Source: Magnaporthiopsis rhizophila (lineage: Eukaryota; Ascomycota; Sordariomycetes; Magnaporthales; Magnaporthaceae). Taken from it: a DNA stretch of 52,724 nt. The stretch lies in contig PYSS01000053.1 in assembly GCA_003049465.1 (NCBI GenBank), forward strand, positions 1 through 52,724, written 5' to 3'. Of this stretch, positions 11,619 through 21,439 are shown piece after piece. Under the pieces are notes generated by a model that saw nothing but the letters and a program-made list of their open reading frames with translations, had not been told where the DNA came from and made no database searches. How positions within the stretch are numbered: the stretch's first letter is position 1; every line of letters begins with the position of its first letter. The position numbers and the translations under genes were made by a program.

Positions 11619-13492
11619 CAGCATTGCCTTGGGCATGTTCTTCATCGCCTGCCTCACACCAAGATCGCCCAACACCTCCTCCGCGCCACCCTGTGTCATC
11701 GTGTTAGCACAGCACGACACATGTGGTTTACGGGTACGACCACCTGATTTTTCTTCAAGGGTTTAGGTTTAAGTGCTTACCAAAATGGCATCGAACTTGT
11801 ACGTCCGGTTGAAGTTCTCGATGACGTAGCCCATGCCAGTCTGGGTCAGGCCTCGGCCTCCCCAGATCTGGACGGACTCGTCGGCGATCTCGTGAGCCAT
11901 GCGCGTCGCGCTCATCTTCAGCAGGCCGATGGGCCCGCCCAGGTGCTTGGCCTGCTCCGAGTATGGCATGTGGCACATCTGGTAGGTGATGGTCTCGAGC
12001 CACGCCTGGTGGGCCTCGACGAGAGCAATCATCTTGGCGAGTCTAACGTTGTAGTAGAGCAAGCAGGTAGGGATTTGTCAGCATACATACGCCTCCTTCC
12101 GGGTCTGTCCCTGTCGGGGGAGTTCGTCGCTACCTAGGTAGGTACCTAGGTAGGTATGTGTAGATGCGATGAGATGGAACTCACTTTTGTCGGATGACGG
12201 GCTGGTCAATGAGCCTCTTTCCAAACACCAACCGCTGGTGGGCCCACTTGAGGGACTCCTCGACGATGGTGCGGCAGTTCCGGATGGTGCCGCAGGCCAT
12301 TGTCCAGCGCTCGTGGTTGAAGTTGCTGAGGATGACGTAGATGCCCTTGTTCTCCTGGCCCAGGAGGTGCTCGACGGGGACCTTGACGTTGTCGAAGGTG
12401 ATGTAGGTGGTGCCGGCGGTGGGCGAGTAGCTGGTCTTGATGGGCTTGGTCTCGACGCCCTCGCCGCGCTCGATCAGCAGGACGCTGAGGCCCTTGTCGG
12501 TCTGGACGCCCGTCACGAAATAGTCGCTGTAGACGCCGTTGGTGATCCACTTCTTGGTGCCGTTGACGACGTAGTGCTTGCCGTCGGGCGTCTTGACGGC
12601 CGTGGTGCGCAGGCCGGCGACGTCGCTGCCGGCAAAGGCCTCGGTGATGGCGAGGCAGATCATCTTCTTGCCGGTGAAGACCTCGGCCGCGATGCGGTCG
12701 CGGAGTGGGTTGCTGGCGTAGTTGAGCACGGCCGTGAGCCCGATCACCATGCCCGCCATGTTGCCGTCCTGGAAGCCGCGCGCGTTGGACCGGGAGAGCT
12801 CCTGGGCCATGATGAGGTCGTGGAAGTAGTCGAACTCCTTGCCGTCGACGGCGCCGTTCAGAAGGTTGACGCCGTGAAGGTGGCGGCCGGGGCCCATGCG
12901 CATGTGCAGTACGCCCGCCTTGGACATCTTCTCGATCAGCTCCTGCGAGATGCGGGTGCCGTCGCGCTCCTTCTGCTGGGCCTCGGGCGTGATGTGCGTG
13001 TCGACGAACTCGCGCAGCGCCCTGCGCAGGCGGTGGTGGCTCTCCTTGTAGTAGGGGGACTTGAAGGTCGGGGTGAGCCAGAGCGGCTCGGCGTAGGGAA
13101 CCAGAGACAGGTCGCCGGGCTTGGGCGTTATGACGGACGGCTTCTCACCCGCGATGGTGCCGATGGCGAGGTCGGCGTACTTTGTGAGGCTAAAAAGTCG
13201 GGACGAACGGGGAGTCAGCCACCCGTACCGTGCACTGTATTTTCCCCTTTTTGGGCGCTGCTGGGTGCCATTGGCGCAAAACTTACACCTCATGCCTGTG
13301 GAGGTTGTAGAAAGCGGTTGTAGCATCGGTACCGGCGACCTGTCGGAGGACTGCCTCACCGCCAGGGTGGGCGTCCAGGAACTCGGAGGCATCGTAAACG
13401 ACCGCGTCGATGACAAACCAAACGCTATCCTCGGTGTTGTGCTTCTTGACCTCCTCGCGGGAGAAGGTCTTTTCGGGGACTCCGACCGCCAT
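11616..13492 (-). CDS. Cytochrome b5-acyl-CoA dehydrogenase fusion protein
   Basis: A flavoprotein with a heme domain fused in front; it probably oxidises an acyl-CoA and may pass electrons through the attached b5 heme (inference). Four exons, 13492-13287, 13189-12185, 12042-11781 and 11690-11616, give 515 residues. Residues 1-75 form a cytochrome b5 domain with HPGG (heme ligand His42) and a second His in the LHRHEV segment (65 or 67). The rest is an acyl-CoA dehydrogenase: an alpha-helical N-domain, the AITEAFAGSDVAGL flavin/substrate loop, GTKKWITNG, and near the end QIWGGRGLTQTGMG, which is typical of the fold. The last exon encodes only GGAEEVLGDLGVRQ plus ten residues. Intron 3 (11691-11780) and intron 2 (12043-12184) are both phase-consistent. 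The true acyl substrate is unknown. No mitochondrial presequence or clear peroxisomal C-terminal signal is seen. Confidence 0.93.
12131..12156. repeat. Tandem TACCTAGGTA palindrome inside an intron
   Basis: Two copies of TACCTAGGTA (12131-12140 and 12143-12152) followed by GGTA lie inside intron 2 of the b5-acyl-CoA dehydrogenase gene. The same 10-mer occurs at 7540, 24971 and 36350, always outside coding sequence. Confidence 0.9.
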
Positions 13493-14236
13493 TGTGGGCT
13501 GCGTGTTCAGAGGGGACGCGCTTGCTGGGAAGCTCTAGGTGTTTTATTTTTTCTGAGCTCCGGCCGAGTATCACAGCGAGGCTCGAAAGCAACACATGCG
13601 TCTGTCTCAAGGGATGGATGGGCCGGGTGTCCGTCGGGGACGATTTAGGGAGCAAGAAGAATGGGATCAGAACTCTAGGAAGGAAATCTCAGGTCGACGA
13701 GGTCAAGGTCAGCGTGGAATCGAGGCGCGACTCTCGGTCTTTTGTCCATTGGGGGCACGTTTACGAGCCCCAGCGTTGCACCTGACCCGAGGCCGTCGCG
13801 GTCGCAGCGGGGAGAGACAGGGGCTGGACCCCAGGCGCCCCATGATGTCAGCCCGATTACCTCGGCCTCCGTCGGCTCGCTATGGCCTGGGACCTGGGGT
13901 TTGGCGGGGAGTGTAGCAGGGGGTTTCGCGCCGCGCTTGGGTAATTGCTGAGGTTCTCATTGGCCAGACGGATCCTAGCTGATGCGGCTGGGAAAAGGCA
14001 GGTCTTTGTCCGTCCAGGCGTTCGGGGTCGAGTCAACCCCAAACCGGTGCTGTCGGCATGTGACAAGATGGCACCGACTATCGTCCCGTCGACCAGAGAG
14101 CTCGCGGTTCAAGCCGCCTCACTCTGTCGACGATGCGTCCGCTTTATACCTGCGAAGAGTGGGCGTGCACCTTGCTGGTAAGTCTGCGCTGGAGGTTGCC
14201 AGTCATCAGGGTGTTTGCTGGCCAGCAAGGTTTCGC

Positions 14237-14272
14237 TTTTTTTTTTGTTTTTTTTTTTTTTTTTTTTTTTTT
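14237..14272. repeat. Poly-T tract
   Basis: Ten T, one G, then 25 T. It is one of several homopolymers longer than 15 nt in the non-coding parts of this window. The true length is uncertain because such runs are error-prone in sequencing. Confidence 0.9.
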
Positions 14273-15242
14273 GGTGGCAATGCCGCATAGAGTTAGCCAA
14301 CAAGGTGCCCGTCGATTCTTTCATTGATAATCATGGCTGGGCAGCAGTGAGTGACGGTATTTCTTTATTCTTGGGTGGCTTCCGCGCTAGGAGCCGGCTG
14401 CTGAAGGCTCATTCTCGCCATGCTAGCAGTCCCTGACCCAAAAAGGTCTTCCTGTCGATATCTTGTCGAACGAACTGAGTGGGCTCAATTCAACCCTCAC
14501 TTCACCAACAGCGTGTCGCCGGGCTGCCCCGGGCTGCCATGTTTTTCATTTGTCGGGTTGTTGTTGAGATTGCATATGCCTGCGGCGTGTATGGCAATGC
14601 AAGAGAATCGGAGACGCCAAGCAACGAACGTCCTTATTCGGGCGACCTTTAATCTGCTGACACCTCCATTGGGTTTTCTTTTTGTTCTCAAACCTTGCCC
14701 TCCCATGTGGATAACAGTCACGTCCCTTCAACATGCAAATTTTCGTGGCGCCGTCTGATTAAAACCTGCTGAGTGCTGCAGGGAACTGCTGGTCAGGACC
14801 GACAACCTCCAGGCACAATTCGCTGGAATTTCGGCGGAAAAAAATGCGGCTCCCCACCCATGGCTCCCCTGGCACGAGGTGATGTGGCAGACGATTGCGG
14901 TGTGGGTGGCCGTTTCTCAATCAGGCTCTTCCCGTGCGGTTCAGCGCATCTCGACTGTCAAACCAAACCTGATGCCAAGTTTTGGCCCCGCCTCCGGCCG
15001 ACGACGATCGAAAAGAAAGACAGCCAGCCCCGGCGCATCCACGACCGTTCATGCCTTTTGGATGCAGTCGATTGGTTGTCCTTGCTCTTCTTCCCGTAGC
15101 ACGGTATTGCTTTCGGATCACATTCAGTATGTCAGCTGTCATCCTCCACTCCCTTCGTCTCCCCTGTCTCACACCCCCCTCCTCTTTACTCTCATCTGCT
15201 GGGTACTCTGTGCTCCACAGACGGGCCTACGCTGTCGCTTTC

Positions 15243-15267
15243 TTTTTTTTTTTTTTTTTTTTTTTTT
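15243..15267. repeat. Poly-T tract
   Basis: A run of 25 T in the same intergenic region as the tract at 14237-14272. Confidence 0.9.
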
Positions 15268-16083
15268 GGCATGCAAGCTCGGTTTGCCGTTCTTGGCTCG
15301 CCGCAACCGGCGCCAAGTTGACCCAATGTGTCCAGGACCGTGTTGCCCCAGTGGGTGCCTGTTAGCTGGCGTTGTTGGTTGTTGTTGTGCCCCTCCACAC
15401 CCCTCCCTCTCAGCTAGATCCGTCATCCATCCTCCCTCGTCTATGGTCCTTTGACCTTCCAGGGCAGGTTCAGGAAGCAAGCGCCGGTCTTCCCGAGCGG
15501 CTTTTTTTTCGTTGGCTTTTTTCCTAGTCAATAAGGGGCTACATTCGTTGCGATGGGGCTCAGAATGGAGGCGTCCCCGCTGGAGTGGCGGTGGAACTGT
15601 GATCGCGCCTTTGAAGGTCCTCCGGACCAGCCGCGTGTGAATGAAGATCACCAAAGTCAGACACCCTCAGCTCTGTCTCCACCAACCAGGGAACGTATCT
15701 GGAGTGTTTATTGCCGGTGAACCAGCTCCCCCTTCCTCATGTTTTCACCACTTCGGCCGTTACAAGGTGCACATTTGTTATCTATTTAGCCTTAAGGAAG
15801 CTTTTATCTTGATATCAGTATCAGGCTTGCCTCCCGTGACTACACCGCCCTGAGCTCTATTCACCCCATCATTTCCACTACATAAGCCACCTACATAACC
15901 TTGGCCTGCCACGTACAGCCTGCGAGAGATCCCTCCCACCTCCGTCCCCCAAGCGGCCTACGGGCAAGACAACGCTGCGGTGCTTACCTAGTATCCAACC
16001 TTTGTGCTACACAACCCAACATACTATCCTCTTTCATCTTTCCATACTCGTTGCCAGTGCCTCAGGGTGCCGACTCAGCCAAC

Positions 16084-18019
16084 ATGGACGCCTTCTCTAT
16101 GTCATATACGAGCGCTTCGCATAGGGACCTCTCCCGGATATACCAGGATCTGAAGAGCGTACGCTCACAAGACATGTTCGCGACAGCAAAAAACCATCTA
16201 TCCATAGGCAACAAGATGCCGGATATTTCAGGCAAGGTACGACGCAGAAAATCTTCACCGATGACCGGATCTCGTCGCGTTGATTTGCGGTGGTGGCTGC
16301 TGCAGGCATGGGTACCCCTGACATGATATCCCGCGTGGCACCAAGAGCTATCATGCACCCACGTGGGGAAAGGCTGCGCCTCTCCGTGGTTCGGGTGGTG
16401 GTGCACCTGCTAACACAGTCCATCTCCACAGTATGCTGCGCCGAATCCAGTCAGCGCACCCCATATTGGGATCGTTGGGGCGGGCCTCGCTGGCCTCCGA
16501 TGCGCCGATGTGTTGCTGAAGAACGGGTTCCGCGTCACCGTAATCGAGGGCAGGAATCGCTTGGGAGGGCGAGTCTTCCAAAAGAAGCTGCCCAATGGCC
16601 ATCTGGTCGATGGTGGTCCTAATTGGATCCACGGGACCGAGAACAATCCTATAATGGACCTGGCCAGGGAAACGAACACTGTGACCGGCGCCTGGGACAC
16701 GGCGTCCTACGCATTCGACGAGGGCGGTCAGCTCTTGCCCCCCGATGAGGGCGAAAGGTACTCGACCCTAATGTGGGAAATCATCGGAGACGCCTTCAAA
16801 TCTTCCAATTCACATTCTGCCGAGATCGACGCATCTGAGAGCCTACTCGACTTCTTCAAAACAGAAGTCAAGAAGAGGATCCCAGATTCGACCGCGGATT
16901 TTGAAAGGCAGCGGTATATCTTGCTGCAAATGGCCGAGCTCTGGGGCGCTTTCATTGGGAGTCCCATCTCAAGACAAAGTCTGAAGTTCTTTTGGCTGGA
17001 AGAGTGCATAGAAGGAGGTTAGTGCGATGTCTATTATCCCCCGAGAAGAAAGGCGCGTCGGTGCTAATATTGCTCAATTTCAGAGAACCTCTTTTGTGCT
17101 GGCACATATCAAAAGATTCTGGAGCTGGTTGCGAAGCCTGCCTTAGCCGAGGCGACCATCAAGTACGAGATGATTGTTTCGCGCGTCACCACCAAGAACG
17201 AGATTGGCGGGACTGTCAAACTCTCGACATCCGGAGGCGCAGTTCTTGAGTTCGATGAGGTGGTATTCACAGCGCCCTTGGGGTGGCTGAAGAAAAACCT
17301 AGACGCATTCGAGCCGCCACTGCCCACACGCCTCTGCAGCGCGGTTGCAAACATCAGCTATGGATGTCTTGAGAAGGTGAGTTTATGTATATGCCACCAC
17401 GCAGAGGCGGCAAACCCTAACGCGGCCTAAAAAATAGGTCTACATCAGTTTCCCGAGAGCATTTTGGCTTCCCACCGATGCAAAGGCGCGGTCTGTGCAT
17501 GGCTTTTGCCAATGGCTTTCCCCGACTTATGCCAAGGAGACCAATGCCGCCCGGTGGACCCAGGAGGTGGTCGAGCTGGCGTCACTCCCGGGGGATACCG
17601 CTCACCCTACGCTGCTCTTCTACACGTACGGCGAGGAGTCCGAGTACATCACCAGCACCCTCGACTCGCTGTCGGGATCAAAGAAGAAGCAAGAGGACTT
17701 TATCTTCAAGTTCTTCACACCTTACTTCTCTCGGCTGCCTCACTACGACGCTAGCTCCAATGACTGCCGACCCACGTCCTTCCTGGCCAGCTCGTGGCTT
17801 CGGGACGATCTCGCAGGCAATGGCAGCTACGCCAACTTCCAGGTCGGGCTCGAGAATGGCGACGAGGACATACGCGTTATGCGCGAGGGCCTGCCGCAGC
17901 GGGGTCTCTGGCTGGCTGGCGAGCACACGGCGCCCTTTGTTGCGCTTGGCACCGCGACGGGCGCCTACTGGAGCGGCGAGAACGTGGCGCAGAGGATTGC
18001 CGAGGCATACGGGCGCTGA
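16084..18019 (+). CDS. Flavin-containing amine (polyamine) oxidase
   Basis: FAD enzyme of the monoamine/polyamine oxidase family (Fms1-like); it probably oxidises a polyamine or another amine and releases hydrogen peroxide. Four exons, 16084-16236, 16432-17017, 17084-17376 and 17438-18019, encode 537 residues, and all joins keep phase. After an N-terminal extension of about 60 residues comes the dinucleotide fold GIVGAGLAGL (G-x-G-x-x-G at 67-72), then an acidic residue plus R-N-R-L-G-G-R, and DGGPNWIHG, as in this family. The C-terminus has the second FAD-binding block, LWLAGEHTAPFVALGTATGAY. There is no signal peptide, and the C-terminus (AYGR) is not a typical peroxisomal signal. Exon 1 was chosen because it splices in phase to YAAPNPVSAPHIGIVG, the start of the conserved region. 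The exact substrate cannot be told from sequence. Confidence 0.9.
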
Positions 18020-18690
18020 AAGGCTGAAAGAGTGTGCCGTCTGATAAGTTGAGGCGATAGCGCAGTGGCGCTGCGCTGCACGATAGACGACTGTACTCGG
18101 ATCGTGAGATCCACCCCGGTCTGAGTTTGCAACTGCCATTTTCGTGGGGTTCATTGTTCTGCATCAGCTTCTCTCAACAGGAAGTAAGTCATTCCCAGTG
18201 GCTCCGGTTCCGCCGGATTGAGTCCACTTGCGCGCCAATCCGCTGTCATCTTGGTTTTTGGGCCTCGTGTTCTGCGCAACAAGAGATGGAGGGTAAGATG
18301 TGTCTATAAAGGAAAAGAACACTGCCGCAAGCTTTCGTTTATCCCCATTCGCAAGGACCTGGTATTTGGCAGCTTAAAACCCTTGCCGAACGAGAATGAT
18401 GGCGTCTGCTCTGTGACGCCACCATGGGGGTTAGGGTTTCCAATTCAAGCTCCGTACCCCTCCGAAATTTAGTGCGACAGTGAGACGGGATGACGGAGAC
18501 AGTCCAAAGCTTCCATTGATGTTGACTCACCTGCCAAAGCCAGTCCATACCAAGCCAACTGGTGGACAGCCACCATAATTTCTGTCGCAAAATCCAGATA
18601 CGACTTGACAGAGACCGATTCCCTGTCCAATTGGATCTGCTACAGACGGACTGCTACTTGAGAATCGTTCCCGATCATTGCGCCGTCATA
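18020..18690. other. Intergenic region, amine oxidase / GCD7
   Basis: Tandem spacer of about 670 nt. It should hold the 3' UTR of the amine oxidase and the promoter of GCD7. I see no gene and no distinct motif. Confidence 0.6.
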
Positions 18691-20230
18691 ATGGCGCCTG
18701 CGCAAGCGAACTTTGCGCCGAACTTGGACAAGTTCCGCAAGTCGCTCAAGTCGCAGCCGCTCGAAGCCTCCATTGAGAGCCTGATCTCGTATGCGGCCCC
18801 TCCCTCTGGATAAGGCAGGCTTGTCTGGCTGGTCATTGTGTTCCAGAGCTAACAGGCTTGCGCTCGGGACCAGGCTGCTCAAGCGCCGTCAGATCAAGAC
18901 CCCGCAGCAATGCGCCGTCGCGACTGCTCACATCCTCCTCCAGGTAGTCGCTAGGGGCGACTGGAAGGATGTGGACCAGCTCCTCGACAGGGTCCAGCAG
19001 GTCGGCCGCAGGGTTGGGAGCGCGCGGCCCAAGGAGCTCGTCATTGGCAACATCACGAAGCGAGTGCTGGGTCTGATCCGCGACGAGGCCATGGAGGACC
19101 GCAACGCCGACGACGCCCAGAGCGATGCGAAACCTCCGGCTCCGGCCCCGGCCGCGACCCAAGAGCCTGAGGCCCCGCCGCGCCTGCCGCGTGTGGCCAC
19201 CCTGACCTCATTGCCGTCGCACATTACGGCTCAGTCCATATTCAGCCTCCTCTCGAACCCGCCTGGAGCACTCTCCAGCGCGGGCGGGTCGCCGTTCCTC
19301 AAAATGTCGGGGGCCTCGACTCCCATGGGCCCCCACGGCTCAGGCACCCCGACGGCGAACAGCACGGCTAACATCGCGTCGCTGCGCACCGAGGTCCTGG
19401 ACGGGATCGACGAGATCATGGATGAGATCTCACAGGCGGACGAGCAGATGGCCGCGTTCGGCGACGTCTACATCAACCCGGGCGACTACGTTATGGTGCA
19501 CAGACCGACGGCGACGGTGGAGAGGTTTCTAGCGAGAGCGGCGAGTAAGCGCAAATTCACCGTGCTCATTGCTCGCGTTGATGAGAATGACGAGGATACT
19601 GCCGCTGCCGCCGCCGGCCTTGCCGCAACAGCAGCCCCGCCTTCAGACCCCGCAGCCGATGCAGCAGCCGCGGTGCCGTACGCTGCACTCCGGAAGAAAC
19701 TAGCGGCGCATGGCGTCCCCGTCGTCAACCTGGCTGGGATGGGGGTCATGTCATACTTCCCGCTGGCGACCAAGGTCGTGCTCGATGCGAGGGCCATCAC
19801 GGCAAGCGGAGGTCTGGTGGCTGATGCTGGTGCGGGCCTGCTGGCGCGTGCAGCCAAGGAGTTCAACCGCCCAGTCGTAGCACTCGCGGGTGTATACAGG
19901 TTGTCGCCGGCAGACCTGGACGAGCCGGAGCCGGTGCTGGAGTGGGGTGACCCATCCCCGCATGCCGACTTCGCCGACGGGGACCTGCTTGACGGCATTG
20001 ATATCAGGACTCCCGCGGTTGAGTACATTGGGCCAGAAATGGTCGACATCTATATCACAAACCTGTAAGTTTGCGTCACAGTCATGTCATGGCCAGCTCC
20101 CCCCCATGCATAAAGCTAATCTCCAACTTACTTTCCTTCCTATTTTAGGGGAGCGCATTCACGCCATTACCTCCAGAGTGTGATCAGGGACCATTACAAA
20201 CAGAATGACATTGACGTATTTATCCAGTAA
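18691..20230 (+). CDS. GCD7: Translation initiation factor eIF2B subunit beta
   Basis: Regulatory subunit of the guanine-nucleotide exchange factor that recharges eIF2 with GTP; in yeast it is part of the complex that senses phosphorylated eIF2 alpha (family knowledge). Three exons, 18691-18788, 18874-20064 and 20149-20230, encode 456 residues. The N-terminus shows the typical SIESLISLLKRRQ block, spanning intron 1, followed by CAVATAHILLQVV and RRVGSARPKELVIGNITKRVLGLIRDEA. The second half is the Rossmann-like IF-2B domain (GDYVMVHRPTATVERFL, FTVLIAR, a late AGVYRLSP), ending in VDIYITNLGAHSRHYLQ. An acidic Ala/Pro linker near residues 120-150 and an Ala-rich loop near 310 are extra to the usual fold. 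Intron 1 has a second in-frame acceptor (AG at 18854-18855) that would add six residues. Confidence 0.93.
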
Positions 20231-21439
20231 AAAAAAAAAATGGAAAGCGAAAAAAAAAAAAGTACCATCATATTCTGGTTGTGTTGTCTCGAGTGTTGCT
20301 ATGATCTCTATGGCTTCTTGTGCCGAACGAAAAGGGACCTTTGGGCGGGCCTCCCGATGCATAAACAAAGAGACTCTGACCGTCGATCCGTCGATGAGCG
20401 TGCATATGGTTGGTTCGTTTTGGCCCCGGATAAGAGTCGCATGTATATGGAACTTTAGTGTAACTGCAGAGGACACGGTTTGATCGGTGTGAAATCCGTC
20501 CGGGTCTGACAACAGGTTACCCCGATCCACGTTCGAGTACAGCCGTGCTCCAGGCTGCCGAGTGCTCTCGTTCCCGGCGGCCGGGAGTGCCGAGGCTCAG
20601 GCTCCCAGCCCCAGCCCAGTCGCTCGAGTCTAACGGGAGCCCAGGCTATGTGGGACCAGTACGCCCGTTTCTGGTGGCCGCGTCAGCGGAATCGTTGGCC
20701 TGCAGGCTGGAGATTGGCCCTCTTTTTGAGTCACACAGCCACGACGCAACCCTGGACGACATGGACGTCGCCAGCACAGCGGACTGATTGGGCTGGAGCT
20801 CGGGTCACTCCGCCAGTCCGTTCCATTTGTCCCCAAAGCTGCACCACCCATGCGTCATCATCTTCTCTCTTGAGGCCCCATCTCGTGCCGGTACGCGAAA
20901 GCGAATGCTCTGCTGTTGCCCCACCCGCCTACAGCGGAGGAAGCACCGCCCCCACCCCCCCCACCATGGCTCCATTCATGCCTGGCCAGACAGGGGTTTC
21001 TGGACGAGAAGCTCAGCAAGCTCCAAGATGACCCCTCACGAGAAGGCTTAGCGTCCATTGTTGGGGACAGATGGGGCGCAGAGAGGAAGAGGGTGGGAAA
21101 AGAACGTGGGTGATAGGCCGTGGCTCACGTAAATGGCACGTCTCACGCATCTATTGCATTCTACCAGTTGCCCGTTCCACCTTTTTGTTGGCGCATACGT
21201 ATTGGGATGCCACCGCTCGATATTTCTCGAGGCATTCTCGCACCTTCGAGTCGTGCGTGCTTCTCCATCTGAGCAACGCTGCCGCGCTTCCTGCCTTACA
21301 GACCGTCAGCCATTATTTCCCGGCTGGCTTCCTGGAATCTCACAGTGGTGCTGTAAAGCTGCCGGCCCGAGTGAGACAGCATACGAATCTGGAGAGGGAA
21401 CAACAGCCCCCGTAGAACGGAACAAGCCAACAACAAAGC
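20231..21439. other. Intergenic region, GCD7 / 936-residue gene
   Basis: About 1.2 kb. Two A runs follow the GCD7 stop codon almost directly (about 20228-20240 and 20250-20261). The rest is the GCD7 3' flank and the upstream region of the next plus-strand gene. No gene is supported. Confidence 0.6.

Larger units (their letters stand above)
13493..16083. other. Divergent intergenic region with poly-T tracts
   Basis: About 2.6 kb between the b5-acyl-CoA dehydrogenase start and the amine oxidase start. It contains T runs at 14237-14246, 14248-14272 and 15243-15267. Open frames are short and overlapping and show no recognisable domain. The right end (about 15900-16083) should be the amine oxidase leader. 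A short unrecognised gene or a non-coding RNA cannot be excluded. Confidence 0.5.

Noticed and set aside
12169..13323. Plus-strand open frame opposite the acyl-CoA dehydrogenase
   Set aside because: Composition is Val/Leu/Asp/Gly/Ala typical of antisense of a GC-rich gene; the minus strand carries the conserved domains.
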